DNA of 64,000 nucleotides, from NCBI RefSeq assembly GCF_030503615.1, contig NZ_CP129963.1, positions 3,968,001 to 4,032,000 on the forward strand, in the 5' to 3' direction. The position numbers were made by a program, and so were the translations under genes. The DNA comes from Sphingobacterium sp. BN32 (lineage in GTDB: Bacteria > Bacteroidota > Bacteroidia > Sphingobacteriales > Sphingobacteriaceae). Positions 13,117 to 21,901 of this stretch are shown here, one piece after another; positions within the stretch are counted from its first letter, which is position 1, and every line of letters starts with the position of its first letter. A model generated the notes under the pieces. The model saw nothing but the letters and a program-made list of their open reading frames with translations. It did not search any database and had not been told where the DNA came from.

Positions 13117-14373
13117 CTAAAAAGCCGCCAACTCAAAGACGGTAATCTCTGGTGCAATACCTACGCGGCCTGGGTATCCTAAGAACCCATAGCCCGTATT
13201 GACGTACAACTGGCTGTTTCCTTCTTTGTAAAGACCTGCCCATTCTTTGTAGATATACTTTGCCGGCGACCATTGGAAGTTCTCGCCACGTACACCAAAC
13301 TGCATACCATGCGTATGGCCGGCAAACATAGCATCAACATCGATGTTCAACACTTCCGCACGCCAATGAGAAGGGTCATGCGATAGCAATAGTTTAACGG
13401 GTTTTTCGTCCGTTCCCATCAATGCTTTCTTCAGATCGCCCTTTTTAGGGAATCGACCGGTACCCCAGTTTTGTACGCCTACGATTGATAACTCGTCGGA
13501 CCCCATCTTGATGGTCCTATTTTCGTCCATCAATAAATCCCAGCCCATCACTTTATGCGTATCAATAACGTCTTGAAGGTTCTTGCGCTTTGCCGGAGAA
13601 TCCTCCTTGCCATAGTAATAATCGCCATAATCGTGATTTCCTAAAGTGGAGAACACTCCCAGATCGGCGTGCAGCTTAGAGAAGATATCCTGGTAGTCTC
13701 TCATTTCGGAAGCCACATTGTTCACTAAGTCTCCAGTAAAGAAAATCATATCTGGCTTTTCGCCTAACAACATCTCAACACCACCTAGCACGGCTTTCTT
13801 ATTATAAAATGAACCCGAATGCACGTCAGATATCTGTGCAATCTTAAGTCCATGGAATGCTTTCGGAAGATTAGGCAATACTAATTTCTGACGACGGATT
13901 CTATAGTCATATGCCGTTGAAATTACGCCCCATGCCAAGGGAAGCATCGGAAGTGCCGCGACTAATATCCCGGACTTCATAAGAAACTCCGATCGAGAGA
14001 TTCCGTTTTTAGGAACTTCCGGCAGCGGCTTTTCAAGTTCTTCGATATTTTCTTCTAGATGGGTTACCTTTTTAGGGCTGAATAATCGAGACAGCCATAT
14101 CCCACCACGCCTGATATCATCGATGATCAATACCGCCGCAAAGATAAACTTGCTAACTGCCGTCATAAAGAAAGCAACAAGAATGATCGAGCGATACATC
14201 AGTGGAATACTGTATTGAAAAGAAATAAACAGTCCTATCAGCAAGGATATCGAATAACCCCACCACAAATAGCTGAACCACCTTGTCTTTACGAACTCAA
14301 TATTGGTCGCGCGAAGGGCGAAAAATATGTAAAAGTCCAGTATGAATAATAGAACTGTATTTAATTGTAACAT
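13117..14373 (-). CDS. Membrane-anchored metallophosphoesterase
   Basis: The first 85 residues hold three membrane helices. A linker and a further hydrophobic segment preceded by SRSEFL (about 127-150) follow. The calcineurin-like phosphoesterase domain occupies residues 175-410 with all metal motifs: SDVHSG (Asp183, His185), GDLVNN, GNHDYG, a LSHDP and GHTHGMQFG. It resembles YkuE-type phosphodiesterases, which act on cell-surface or lipid substrates. The active site is probably periplasmic. The gene begins 2 nt after hemH and is surely co-transcribed. The substrate cannot be read from sequence. Confidence 0.85.
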   Translation of the reverse strand: MLQLNTVLLFILDFYIFFALRATNIEFVKTRWFSYLWWGYSISLLIGLFISFQYSIPLMYRSIILVAFFMTAVSKFIFAAVLIIDDIRRGGIWLSRLFSPKKVTHLEENIEELEKPLPEVPKNGISRSEFLMKSGILVAALPMLPLAWGVISTAYDYRIRRQKLVLPNLPKAFHGLKIAQISDVHSGSFYNKKAVLGGVEMLLGEKPDMIFFTGDLVNNVASEMRDYQDIFSKLHADLGVFSTLGNHDYGDYYYGKEDSPAKRKNLQDVIDTHKVMGWDLLMDENRTIKMGSDELSIVGVQNWGTGRFPKKGDLKKALMGTDEKPVKLLLSHDPSHWRAEVLNIDVDAMFAGHTHGMQFGVRGENFQWSPAKYIYKEWAGLYKEGNSQLYVNTGYGFLGYPGRVGIAPEITVFELAAF

Positions 14374-14375
14374 CT

Positions 14376-15410
14376 TTAATTATTATTTGCTAACACCAAC
14401 CTGCGCAGCGTTTCAATCCATTTCGGATTTCTGTTCAAGCTTTCTACCATATGCACTTCTTCTCCACCCAATGCTTTAAACTCGTTAGCATATTCAACCT
14501 GAATCTCGTCGATCGTCTCAATACAATCAGCCACGAATGCAGGACTGAATACTAAAATACGTTTTGCCCCGCTCTCCGCTAATTTGTGAAGGGTATCAGA
14601 CGTGTATGGTTGAATCCAAGGTGTCTTACCCAAGCGAGATTGGAAGCAAACAGTGAACTTATCTTTTGGTAGGTTTAATTTCTCTGTAATAGCCCTCGTT
14701 GTTGCATAACAGTGCGACAAGTAGCAATATGGATTTGCCTCTGTCTTACAATGATCACAACCAAAGTCTGGACATTTCACATCGCCGCCTGCATGCACCT
14801 TTCCCAATTGACGAACTGGAAGACCATGATAACTAAATAAAAAATGGTCAAAGGATGCCAAATCATGCTTTAAAGCATGCTCTGCAATTACCTCAATCAT
14901 CAAAGGATCATCGTAATAGCTGCTGACGAAGTTTATCTTTGGAATAAATTGCCAACTGCGCATAATCTCCATTACTTTATCAATAACAGAGCCGGTTGTT
15001 GCTGAGGCATACTGTGGAAATAATGGAATAACAGTTATTGACTCAAGCAGCATGGCCTCCATTTTCACTAACGCATCGTCTATCGAAGGATTCTGATACC
15101 GCATTGCCAATTCGACATGATATTCATCGCCTAATACTTCCTGTAGTTTCTTTTGCTGGTATAGGCTGTACGTCATTAAGGGTGAACCTGCTTCATTATC
15201 CCAAATACTTGAATAGGTCGCAGCAGAATCGCTGGATCGTTTCGGAACAATAATACCTTTCACCAACAGTGTTCTGGAGATATAGGGAATATCCATAACA
15301 CGCGGATCCATTAAAAACTGTGTTAAATAACGTTTAACATCACTTTTGGCAGGTGAGTCAGGCGTCCCCAATTGCACTAACAGTACCCCCTTTTTAGCTT
15401 TATTCCTCAT
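14376..15410 (-). CDS. hemH: Ferrochelatase
   Basis: The 344-residue protein starts KKGVLLVQLGTPDSP, the usual ferrochelatase beginning. It carries the catalytic His in FSYHGLP (His195), a Cys-rich insert (CPDFGCDHC, about 212-220) and the conserved acidic FVADCIETIDEI near residue 290. It inserts Fe2+ into protoporphyrin IX at the end of haem synthesis. The length is normal. It heads a two-gene operon with the metallophosphoesterase. A link between haem and that enzyme is not evident. Confidence 0.95.
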   Translation of the reverse strand: MRNKAKKGVLLVQLGTPDSPAKSDVKRYLTQFLMDPRVMDIPYISRTLLVKGIIVPKRSSDSAATYSSIWDNEAGSPLMTYSLYQQKKLQEVLGDEYHVELAMRYQNPSIDDALVKMEAMLLESITVIPLFPQYASATTGSVIDKVMEIMRSWQFIPKINFVSSYYDDPLMIEVIAEHALKHDLASFDHFLFSYHGLPVRQLGKVHAGGDVKCPDFGCDHCKTEANPYCYLSHCYATTRAITEKLNLPKDKFTVCFQSRLGKTPWIQPYTSDTLHKLAESGAKRILVFSPAFVADCIETIDEIQVEYANEFKALGGEEVHMVESLNRNPKWIETLRRLVLANNN

Positions 15411-15481
15411 ATGGAGAGTAAAAATAATTATTAATTATAGCAAAAGAGGCTCTGCTATAGAATTTTAAAATAAGATGACGA

Positions 15482-16330
15482 TTAATAAGACTCAATAGTC
15501 TCTTTCACTTTCTTCATCAACCACATCGGAGTCGATGTAGCTCCACAGATACCTACGGTATCATTCTCAGCAAATAAACTGCTTTCCAGTTCTGCCGGAT
15601 CGGAAATAAAGTGGGTTTCCGGATTGACTTGTTTACAAACTTCAAACAAGACTTTACCGTTAGATGATTTTTTACCGGATACAAAGATGATCTTGTCGTA
15701 TTGTCCAGCAAAATTTCCAAGATCCTCATAACGATTGGAAACCTGGCGACAGATGGTATCATTTGCTTTCACCTCATAGCCGCGACGCAACAGCTCATCT
15801 TTGATCTGATAAAAGCGATCAACCGACTTGGTTGTCTGGCTATATAAGGTGAATTTAGCCGGTAATTCCACATTATCGAGCTCGTCGATATCCTGAAATA
15901 CAATAGCCTCATTGTTCGTCTGCCCTTGCAAGCCGATCACTTCAGCATGGCCGTGCTTTCCGAAGATCAGGATTTTCTCCTCGTCATCATGCGATGTTTT
16001 GATACGGTTTTGAAGTTTCAACACCACCGGGCATGAAGCATCAATCAGCGTAATATTGTTTTCAAGGGCGATTCGATAGGTTTCAGGCGCCTCTCCGTGA
16101 GCACGGATCAGCACCTTTTCATTTTGAAGGGTCTGCAAGTCATCATGCGAAATAATGCGAAGTCCCTTGGCTTTTAGCCTAGCGACTTCCTCATCATTGT
16201 GCACAATATCTCCCAAACAATAAAGATAGCCATCTTCATCAAGAATCTCTTCAGCCATATCAATGGCATACACAACTCCGAAACAAAAGCCGGAATCTTT
16301 ATCTATGGTCACTTGCAGGTTCTTCGACAT
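15482..16330 (-). CDS. ispH: 4-hydroxy-3-methylbut-2-enyl diphosphate reductase
   Basis: The last enzyme of the non-mevalonate isoprenoid pathway, making IPP and DMAPP with an iron-sulfur cluster. The three cluster cysteines are visible: Cys16 in SGFCFGV, Cys100 in DASCPVV and Cys194 in DTICRQV. The substrate-binding HGEAP and the C-terminal GATSTP are present. The length of 282 is typical. The N-terminal loop reads FCFGVVYAI instead of the more common FCGGVKRAI, a variant I recall from Bacteroidetes. Confidence 0.93.
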   Translation of the reverse strand: MSKNLQVTIDKDSGFCFGVVYAIDMAEEILDEDGYLYCLGDIVHNDEEVARLKAKGLRIISHDDLQTLQNEKVLIRAHGEAPETYRIALENNITLIDASCPVVLKLQNRIKTSHDDEEKILIFGKHGHAEVIGLQGQTNNEAIVFQDIDELDNVELPAKFTLYSQTTKSVDRFYQIKDELLRRGYEVKANDTICRQVSNRYEDLGNFAGQYDKIIFVSGKKSSNGKVLFEVCKQVNPETHFISDPAELESSLFAENDTVGICGATSTPMWLMKKVKETIESY

Positions 16331-16388
16331 ACTACAAAGTTACGGTTTAGCGTCTACTAAACAATATCCCGAACTATAATTCTGTTGT

Positions 16389-16916
16389 CTACTTCAGCAC
16401 AAACTTGAATCCTAATGAAAATCTTCCTGGTTCAAAATGTGAACTATGCGATAGATTCCACCAAGGTTTCCAGTCAAAATGCATGGCTAATGGTGTTGAA
16501 GGAATTCTGAATTCCAAACCTACTGCCGGGCGGATCGCCACGTCTACGTGATTGTCTTCATCCCAACGATCATCATCGTCAAACCAATCATCATCCCATT
16601 TTCCATGATCGATGAACGATAATTGTGGACCAACGCCAATATACCATGATAGGCCCCTAGCACCCGATATACGCTGATTGTAAGAATAATCAACGCCCAA
16701 AACCGTGATATGATCACCGAACAATAGTTGTGCATTACCGGCATTATAACCTCCAAAACTGTGTTTGATTTGCGGACCAAACAACGTTTGTCCATCTCCA
16801 GCGTCAATACCTAAGCCTAGTGCCGTACGATAAGGCGTTTGTGCCTGTACCCCGGTAAAAGCAAAAAGGAATCCCAATGACATTAAAATAGGTAAAATGA
16901 TTTTCTTCATATCCAA
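16389..16916 (-). CDS. Exported beta-barrel-like protein, uncharacterised
   Basis: A signal peptide (KKIILPILMSLGFLFAFTG, cleaved after VQA near residue 25) leads into about 150 residues of alternating strands. These include GLSWYIGVGPQLSF and an Asp/Trp-rich loop (DDDWFDDDDRWDED). The end AVGLEFRIP...SLGFKFVLK matches an outer-membrane barrel C-terminus. It is probably a small outer-membrane protein. No specific function or partner is evident, and the ispH gene upstream is likely unrelated. Confidence 0.6.
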   Translation of the reverse strand: MDMKKIILPILMSLGFLFAFTGVQAQTPYRTALGLGIDAGDGQTLFGPQIKHSFGGYNAGNAQLLFGDHITVLGVDYSYNQRISGARGLSWYIGVGPQLSFIDHGKWDDDWFDDDDRWDEDNHVDVAIRPAVGLEFRIPSTPLAMHFDWKPWWNLSHSSHFEPGRFSLGFKFVLK

Positions 16917-17275
16917 TTAAAGTGTTTGTGATTTATAAACTTTGTGCATCAAAGTTTCCGCTGTTTAAACAAATAACTTGCCAAAATACGTTAAAACCGA
17001 GTTTTAGACCGGTAAAAAGCAGCAAATCAGTCTTTGAATATTTAGATTCCTACTTAGGGTTGAGGATATGCCTCTCTCTTCATCCATAGCAATCCGCTTT
17101 AAAAACAGACACTTTCAGAAAACTTTCATCTTCCATTGGCACCATCAACAAGGATGAATTTCTTGATGACCATTGAAAACAAGCACGTTCAGAAAAAAAA
17201 AGCGGGACATTTAACTGCATTCCTGTTTATTTATTGTAGGGAAAGCGTAACTTTGCAAAAAATTTTTAGAGTAAA
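16917..17275 (+). promoter_or_regulatory. Intergenic region with the ndk promoter
   Basis: TAACTTTG at 17248-17255 matches the Bacteroidetes -7 box exactly, about 21 nt upstream of the ndk ATG. The remainder of the 359 nt shows no gene, repeat or strong hairpin. Confidence 0.6.
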
Positions 17276-17695
17276 ATGGCTACAAACAGAACATTCACAA
17301 TGATTAAACCAGATGCAGTTGCAAATGGTCACATTGGTGCTATCTTAAATGACATTATTGCTGGCGGTTTCAAAATCGTAGCAATGAAATACATTCACTT
17401 GACAGAAACTTCTGCGGGTAACTTCTACGCAGTTCACAAAGAGCGTCCTTTTTACGGCGATTTAGTAAGCTTCATGACTTCAGGTCCTATCGTAGCTGCT
17501 ATCTTAGAAAAAGAAAACGCTGTTGAAGATTTCCGTACATTAATCGGTGCTACCGATCCAGCAAAAGCTGCTGAAGGTACCATCCGTAATAAATATGCGA
17601 AATCTATCGATGCGAATGCGGTTCACGGTTCAGACTCTGACGAAAACGCAGAAATCGAAGGAAACTTCTTCTTCAACCAATTCGAGAAGTTTTAA
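17276..17695 (+). CDS. ndk: Nucleoside diphosphate kinase
   Basis: The 139-residue protein begins [11 protein letters not shown] and carries the active-site His in NAVHGSDS, the classic NDK signature. NDK transfers phosphate from ATP to other nucleoside diphosphates through a phospho-histidine. The length is normal, and codon use is biased towards highly expressed genes. It has its own promoter and a terminator at 17717-17740, so it is monocistronic. Confidence 0.97.
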   Translation: MATNRTFTMIKPDAVANGHIGAILNDIIAGGFKIVAMKYIHLTETSAGNFYAVHKERPFYGDLVSFMTSGPIVAAILEKENAVEDFRTLIGATDPAKAAEGTIRNKYAKSIDANAVHGSDSDENAEIEGNFFFNQFEKF

Positions 17696-17716
17696 CCTGC
17701 ATTAAAATATTATAGT

Positions 17717-17740
17717 AAAAGGGAGCTTTGCTCCCTTTTT
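17717..17740 (+). terminator. Terminator of ndk
   Basis: AAAAGGGAG at 17717-17725 pairs with CTCCCTTTT at 17731-17739, with a T-run. Confidence 0.85.
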
Positions 17741-17950
17741 TATTTATATACACCTGTTTTTAAGCAACATACAACTCTTTCAACCCTACCCCTGTTACCA
17801 TAGCGTCACCAAGGTTTCTCTACCTACAAATTAGAAAAACTGTTAAACCATATATTATATCAAGGATTCGCAAACGCGCGAAGCAGTTTCATTTTAAAAA
17901 AATGAATATATTTGGTATTAACTACGACCAAACGGAAAACCGCACACAAA

Positions 17951-18931
17951 ATGAAAACAAAACAATTATCTGCACTGCCCTCATTATTCGTTCTTCTGAT
18001 CTTTCTACCGATTGCCAGTCATGCGCAATTTGGAGGTCTATTGGACAAAGCTGCGAAAGCAACGGGTGCCAAGGGAGCAAAGGTGCTTGGACTCGATAAA
18101 ATGTTTAAAGCACCGGAAGCAATCAGCACGAATTTCGAGGATGTCAACCGTCAAGGCCAAGAGATGCCTGACTTTCAAAATGATGCGACTTATAAAGCAT
18201 TAACCTCCCTTCCGAAAAAAAGTGAGTCTGGCTATGTGTTAGCTGCGGGACATTATGAGATCACCAACAAGAGTTATTGTCTAAAGGCGGGCACCTATGC
18301 CCCATCTTCGGGTGATGGCTATATGTATGCACCAACTTTGGGCAAGAAAGAGGAGCTTGTGATCGCTATCTTAAAGAGCGCAGAAAAGCACCCTGAAGTG
18401 AAACAAAGCGATATACAGATGCTATTATGGACCATCATCGCTCGCACAAAGTTCAGTGATTATTCTGGCCCGGTAAAGGTGACGGCTTTAAAATTATTGA
18501 GCCCGAAGCAGCTGTTGCAATTGGAAGGCGGAGCCCTAGGTATCCTTCCGTTTGATGTTGTTCAAGAAGCAAAGAATAAATTACCAAAAGAACTGCAGGC
18601 GGTATTTGAGGCGGAGAACCAGATTAGAAACCTAGTTTTATCCGGAAACTATTCTTATGCAGAGTTTGAGCAATATGCAATTCTAGCGGGCATGGCTCCG
18701 GTAAGAGAAGATACGCCGAGCGGCATTTGGACCTACCACCCAGATGGTTATTACATCCGTTATTTCCCAAGCGGATACAGCCGTACGAAAACACAAATTT
18801 ATGTGCCGGCGGAGACCATTGAAAGAAATGCGGCAAAAGAATTGATTTATGATGCCACAGACGATATTGCCTGCCCTGCGAACGTAGGATCGCAACGCCT
18901 AGCACAAACCAACGAAGTGGTTGAAGATTAA
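17951..18931 (+). CDS. Exported hypothetical protein (326 aa)
   Basis: I chose ATG 17951 because a good signal peptide follows at once (KTKQLSALPSLFVLLIFLP, cleaved after SHA). The mature part has a Gly/Lys-rich start (GGLLDKAAKATGAKGAKVLG), a helical middle and a C-terminus with TPSGIWTYHPDGYYIRYFPSGY. It ends in NVGSQRLAQ, reminiscent of exported Bacteroidetes proteins of unknown function. No catalytic motif is seen. It may sit in the periplasm or on the outer membrane. Confidence 0.6.
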   Translation: MKTKQLSALPSLFVLLIFLPIASHAQFGGLLDKAAKATGAKGAKVLGLDKMFKAPEAISTNFEDVNRQGQEMPDFQNDATYKALTSLPKKSESGYVLAAGHYEITNKSYCLKAGTYAPSSGDGYMYAPTLGKKEELVIAILKSAEKHPEVKQSDIQMLLWTIIARTKFSDYSGPVKVTALKLLSPKQLLQLEGGALGILPFDVVQEAKNKLPKELQAVFEAENQIRNLVLSGNYSYAEFEQYAILAGMAPVREDTPSGIWTYHPDGYYIRYFPSGYSRTKTQIYVPAETIERNAAKELIYDATDDIACPANVGSQRLAQTNEVVED

Positions 18932-19018
18932 GCACTGATATTGGGTTATCATTCAGGATGGAGACCTACTATGGTCGTAACTCCTTTGACTCAAATCCCT
19001 TGTAAAGCCCTTTCAAAC

Positions 19019-19076
19019 CCAATACAAACCCCAATCATAACCCTTTCCAGACGGTTATGTTTGGGGTTTGTATTGG
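19019..19076. terminator. Large bidirectional stem-loop between convergent genes
   Basis: Arms at 19019-19042 and 19053-19076 (24 bp, one mismatch) enclose a 10-nt loop midway between the convergent genes at 18931 and 19133. It probably ends both transcripts. Confidence 0.75.
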
Positions 19077-19132
19077 CATTATATCGGAGATAATACATCT
19101 TTGTTCTGTCTTTGTTATCAGGATGCAATGGT

Positions 19133-19807
19133 TTACTTCACGTTAATCACATGGTGAAGGGAAAGTTGCATCTGAAAGGTCCCTTTATTTGAGCCCACAT
19201 GCTGCAACATACTTCCCAGCTGAATTCCTAAATTATGTTTCACCTTATAGCCTACTGCGGCGTAAATACGATTCCTGTCGAACGTTCTTAAAGGTTCGGG
19301 CTGGAGGGCGTTGATAAATACCTCTTGGTATAATGCTAAATAGGTACCGCCTGCGTTGAACTTCTTTTCACTGAGCGGAATGTCTGCAAATAGACAATAA
19401 CGAGCTCGTCCATAAAAATCGCGATCTTCTATAAAGCGTTCTTCTAGGCGCAGGCGATGGCGGATTCGGGTGGATTTTACGGCATGAGTGAACACGAAAT
19501 CTTGAAAGATGCGATGTTCGTTGAACGGGGCGTTCGGAGCTCCTTTCAATTCTGAGTAAATAAAACCATAACCTAATACTGCGGTTAGAAAGGGTTTAAT
19601 TTGGTATTGCCCTCCTACTCGGATTAAAGTCTGATTATGATCTCCACCGAATTGAAAATCTCGAAGTTGCGCCTCATGATAAATTCCAAATCGGCTATTG
19701 TCGAACTTTGTTTGACCGTAATATAAGAGGGCCGATTCTAACTGTTGTGCATAAGAAAAGCCTATGCCTGTGATAGCAAGTACTAAAATAAGAAAGGTAG
19801 ATTTCAT
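19133..19807 (-). CDS. DUF2490 family outer-membrane protein
   Basis: A signal peptide (LILVLAITGIGFSYA) precedes a 205-residue beta-strand-rich protein. Features of the DUF2490 family are visible: the NEHRIFQDFV and RHRLRLEERFIED segments, and a late RNRIYAAVGYKV. The family is predicted to form outer-membrane barrels. Its location just after the sulfatase locus may be coincidental, because a terminator lies between them. The function is unknown. Confidence 0.75.
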   Translation of the reverse strand: MKSTFLILVLAITGIGFSYAQQLESALLYYGQTKFDNSRFGIYHEAQLRDFQFGGDHNQTLIRVGGQYQIKPFLTAVLGYGFIYSELKGAPNAPFNEHRIFQDFVFTHAVKSTRIRHRLRLEERFIEDRDFYGRARYCLFADIPLSEKKFNAGGTYLALYQEVFINALQPEPLRTFDRNRIYAAVGYKVKHNLGIQLGSMLQHVGSNKGTFQMQLSLHHVINVK

Positions 19808-19903
19808 TTCAGCAAGATAAATAATACCATTAAAAGCTTAAATATTACCGTAAGTAAAAATCTTGATAGACTTCTCGAAAAAATTAAACAAAGGCCAAAT
19901 AAA

Positions 19904-19948
19904 AATCCCCAATTGCGCTCCCGTTTGTTGGTTGCGCAATTGGGGATT
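19904..19948 (-). terminator. Terminator of the sulfatase glycan operon
   Basis: A perfect 15-bp stem (19904-19918 and 19934-19948). On the minus strand it is followed by a T-rich run, 34 nt after the sulfatase stop. Confidence 0.85.
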
Positions 19949-19981
19949 GCTAGCTTTAAGCTTTCCGAAAACTTCTGTGCC

Positions 19982-21505
19982 CTATTTCAGTTTCTGATGG
20001 AATATCTCTTCTGCTTGCGCATCATCAAATGCTTTTATTTGCTTCAATAGCTTTTTCTTCATTTTCTTCAAAATGCTTTGATAGGAAGGATCTGCTACCA
20101 GGTTCTTTAGCTCCTGCGGATCTGTTTCTAAATCGAAAAGTTCCCATGCCTCTACACGTTTATAGAATCGAATCAGTTTATACCGTCCTGATTTCACCCC
20201 GAAGTGCGGCGACACCGCGTGTTCTCCATTTTCAAAGTAATGGTAAAAAATATCCTCACGATGTTTTTTATCCGTCTTTGGGAGCACCACAGCGAATGAT
20301 TTTCCCTGCATATCTGCAGGTTTGGCAACACCCGCTAGTTCTAAAAGGGTTGGCGCTATATCGGCGTTCACTACATTAGCTTCAATCTTTGAAGTTGCCG
20401 GAATAAGCCCCGGCATACGCATAATCATTGGCGTTTTGAAAGACTCTTCATACATGAAACGCTTATCGAACCATCCATGTTCACCCATGTAAAATCCTTG
20501 ATCGGAAAGATAAATGACAATCGTATTCTCTTCTAATTTGTTCTTCTTCAGATAATCTAAAACACGACCAATATTGCGATCCATAGACTGCGCTGTGTTC
20601 AGATAATCGATCATATAGCGTTTATATTTCCACTCTGCGAGCTGCTTACCTTGCAAATTACGGTTTTTGTAATCCTCAAAGATAGGACGATAATACTTGA
20701 TGTAGGCCTCTCGCTGTGCAGCGTTCATCCTTTTGAAATTACCATCAGCCATCATCTCCTCCAGCGAGTTGAACATCTTGAGATCGTATCCCATGCGCAT
20801 GTCCTTGTCAATCGACATTTCCTGAACTTCCGCAGCTTTTCGGCTCTGGTAGTTATCATAGAATGTTGAAGGAGTTGGGATATTTTGATTGTCATAAGTC
20901 CCGAAATCTTTCGGATCCGGCATCCAGGTTCTATGTGTCGCTTTATGGCCAATGATCAAACAGAACGGATTTTGTTGATCGATCGTATCTAACCAATTCA
21001 AAGCTTTATCGGTTACTAAATCAGATACATAGCCTTCCTCTCGTTTTTTTCCTTGTTTTGAAACAAAATCAGGATTGAAATAGTGTCCTTGACCGATGAG
21101 TATATCATAATAATCAAAACCTTGAAGCTCCTCACCCAAATGAATTTTCCCAATCCAGGAAGTATGATAGCCAACCTGTTGCAATTCCTTTACAAAGAGG
21201 TTTTGTGAGAAATCAAATACAGAGGTTTCATTATCCTTGAACCCATTTTTATGGCTGTATTTCCCGGTCAATAATGTGGCCCTAGAAGGACCACATATCG
21301 AGTTATTGACATATGCGTTCGTAAATACCGCACCATCTTTTGCTAGCCTGTCGATTTGAGGCGTTTTCGCGAGCTGTGAACCGTAGGCTCCGATGGTTTG
21401 ATAGGAATGGTCATCAGAAATGATAATGACTATATTGGGCTTCTTTTGCTGTCCTAAAGCAGCTATTGCACAAGCCATATACATGATAAAGAACACGAAC
21501 CTCAT
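19982..21505 (-). CDS. Formylglycine-dependent sulfatase (family S1, possibly GlcNAc-6-O type)
   Basis: A signal peptide (FVFFIMYMACAIAALG) is followed by the sulfatase fold. Asp31-Asp32 in SDDHSYQT bind calcium. CGPSRATLLTGKYSHKNGF carries Cys71, which an FGE-type enzyme converts to formylglycine. The late LSDQGFYMGEHGWFDK motif supplies further metal and sulfate contacts. The ICGPSR...HKNGFKDNE stretch resembles S1_11 N-acetylglucosamine-6-sulfatases; this is recalled and moderately certain. It is the last gene of the SusCD locus, so it probably strips sulfate from an imported or surface-bound glycan in the periplasm. Confidence 0.85.
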   Translation of the reverse strand: MRFVFFIMYMACAIAALGQQKKPNIVIIISDDHSYQTIGAYGSQLAKTPQIDRLAKDGAVFTNAYVNNSICGPSRATLLTGKYSHKNGFKDNETSVFDFSQNLFVKELQQVGYHTSWIGKIHLGEELQGFDYYDILIGQGHYFNPDFVSKQGKKREEGYVSDLVTDKALNWLDTIDQQNPFCLIIGHKATHRTWMPDPKDFGTYDNQNIPTPSTFYDNYQSRKAAEVQEMSIDKDMRMGYDLKMFNSLEEMMADGNFKRMNAAQREAYIKYYRPIFEDYKNRNLQGKQLAEWKYKRYMIDYLNTAQSMDRNIGRVLDYLKKNKLEENTIVIYLSDQGFYMGEHGWFDKRFMYEESFKTPMIMRMPGLIPATSKIEANVVNADIAPTLLELAGVAKPADMQGKSFAVVLPKTDKKHREDIFYHYFENGEHAVSPHFGVKSGRYKLIRFYKRVEAWELFDLETDPQELKNLVADPSYQSILKKMKKKLLKQIKAFDDAQAEEIFHQKLK

Positions 21506-21511
21506 ATTGCC

Positions 21512-21898
21512 CTATTTTTGTTGTTTAAAAACTAAATTAACGGTTTCTCCGTTGGTTGATTTGATAAGCACCGTTGCTTCGCGCGCCGCTGACGTTGTAT
21601 TGCTTGCAATTACGACTTGCTGCGTTACTTTTGCAGAACCATATTTGCGATTGATACTGATCCAAGAAGCGTCTGCTCCTGCTTCAATCCACCATCCATT
21701 TGTTGTTGCATCGATGGTAAGTGTATAAGAGCCGCCATTTGCGGGAATACTTGCCGGAATTTCATGAGTAACATCAAATGGTCCGGGTTGAGGTTTCACA
21801 TGCTGATCCTTCTCACAAGAGGAGAAGAAGATGGCAAAAAGGAATACCATCAGAAAATAAGATGTATGTCGAATAAATTGCATTATATTATTTTTCAT
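21512..21898 (-). CDS. BACON-domain lipoprotein
   Basis: A lipobox ends at FSSCEK (Cys near residue 28), so the protein is acylated and probably surface-exposed. The mature part is a single BACON-like beta sandwich with the hallmark AGADASWISINRKYG and ATVLIKSTNGETVNLVFKQQ. BACON domains occur in Bacteroidetes glycan-utilisation loci as carbohydrate-binding or spacer modules. It lies 6 nt upstream of the sulfatase gene and 3 nt after susD, inside one operon. It probably helps capture the glycan. Confidence 0.8.
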   Translation of the reverse strand: MKNNIMQFIRHTSYFLMVFLFAIFFSSCEKDQHVKPQPGPFDVTHEIPASIPANGGSYTLTIDATTNGWWIEAGADASWISINRKYGSAKVTQQVVIASNTTSAAREATVLIKSTNGETVNLVFKQQK

Positions 21899-21901
21899 CG
21901 T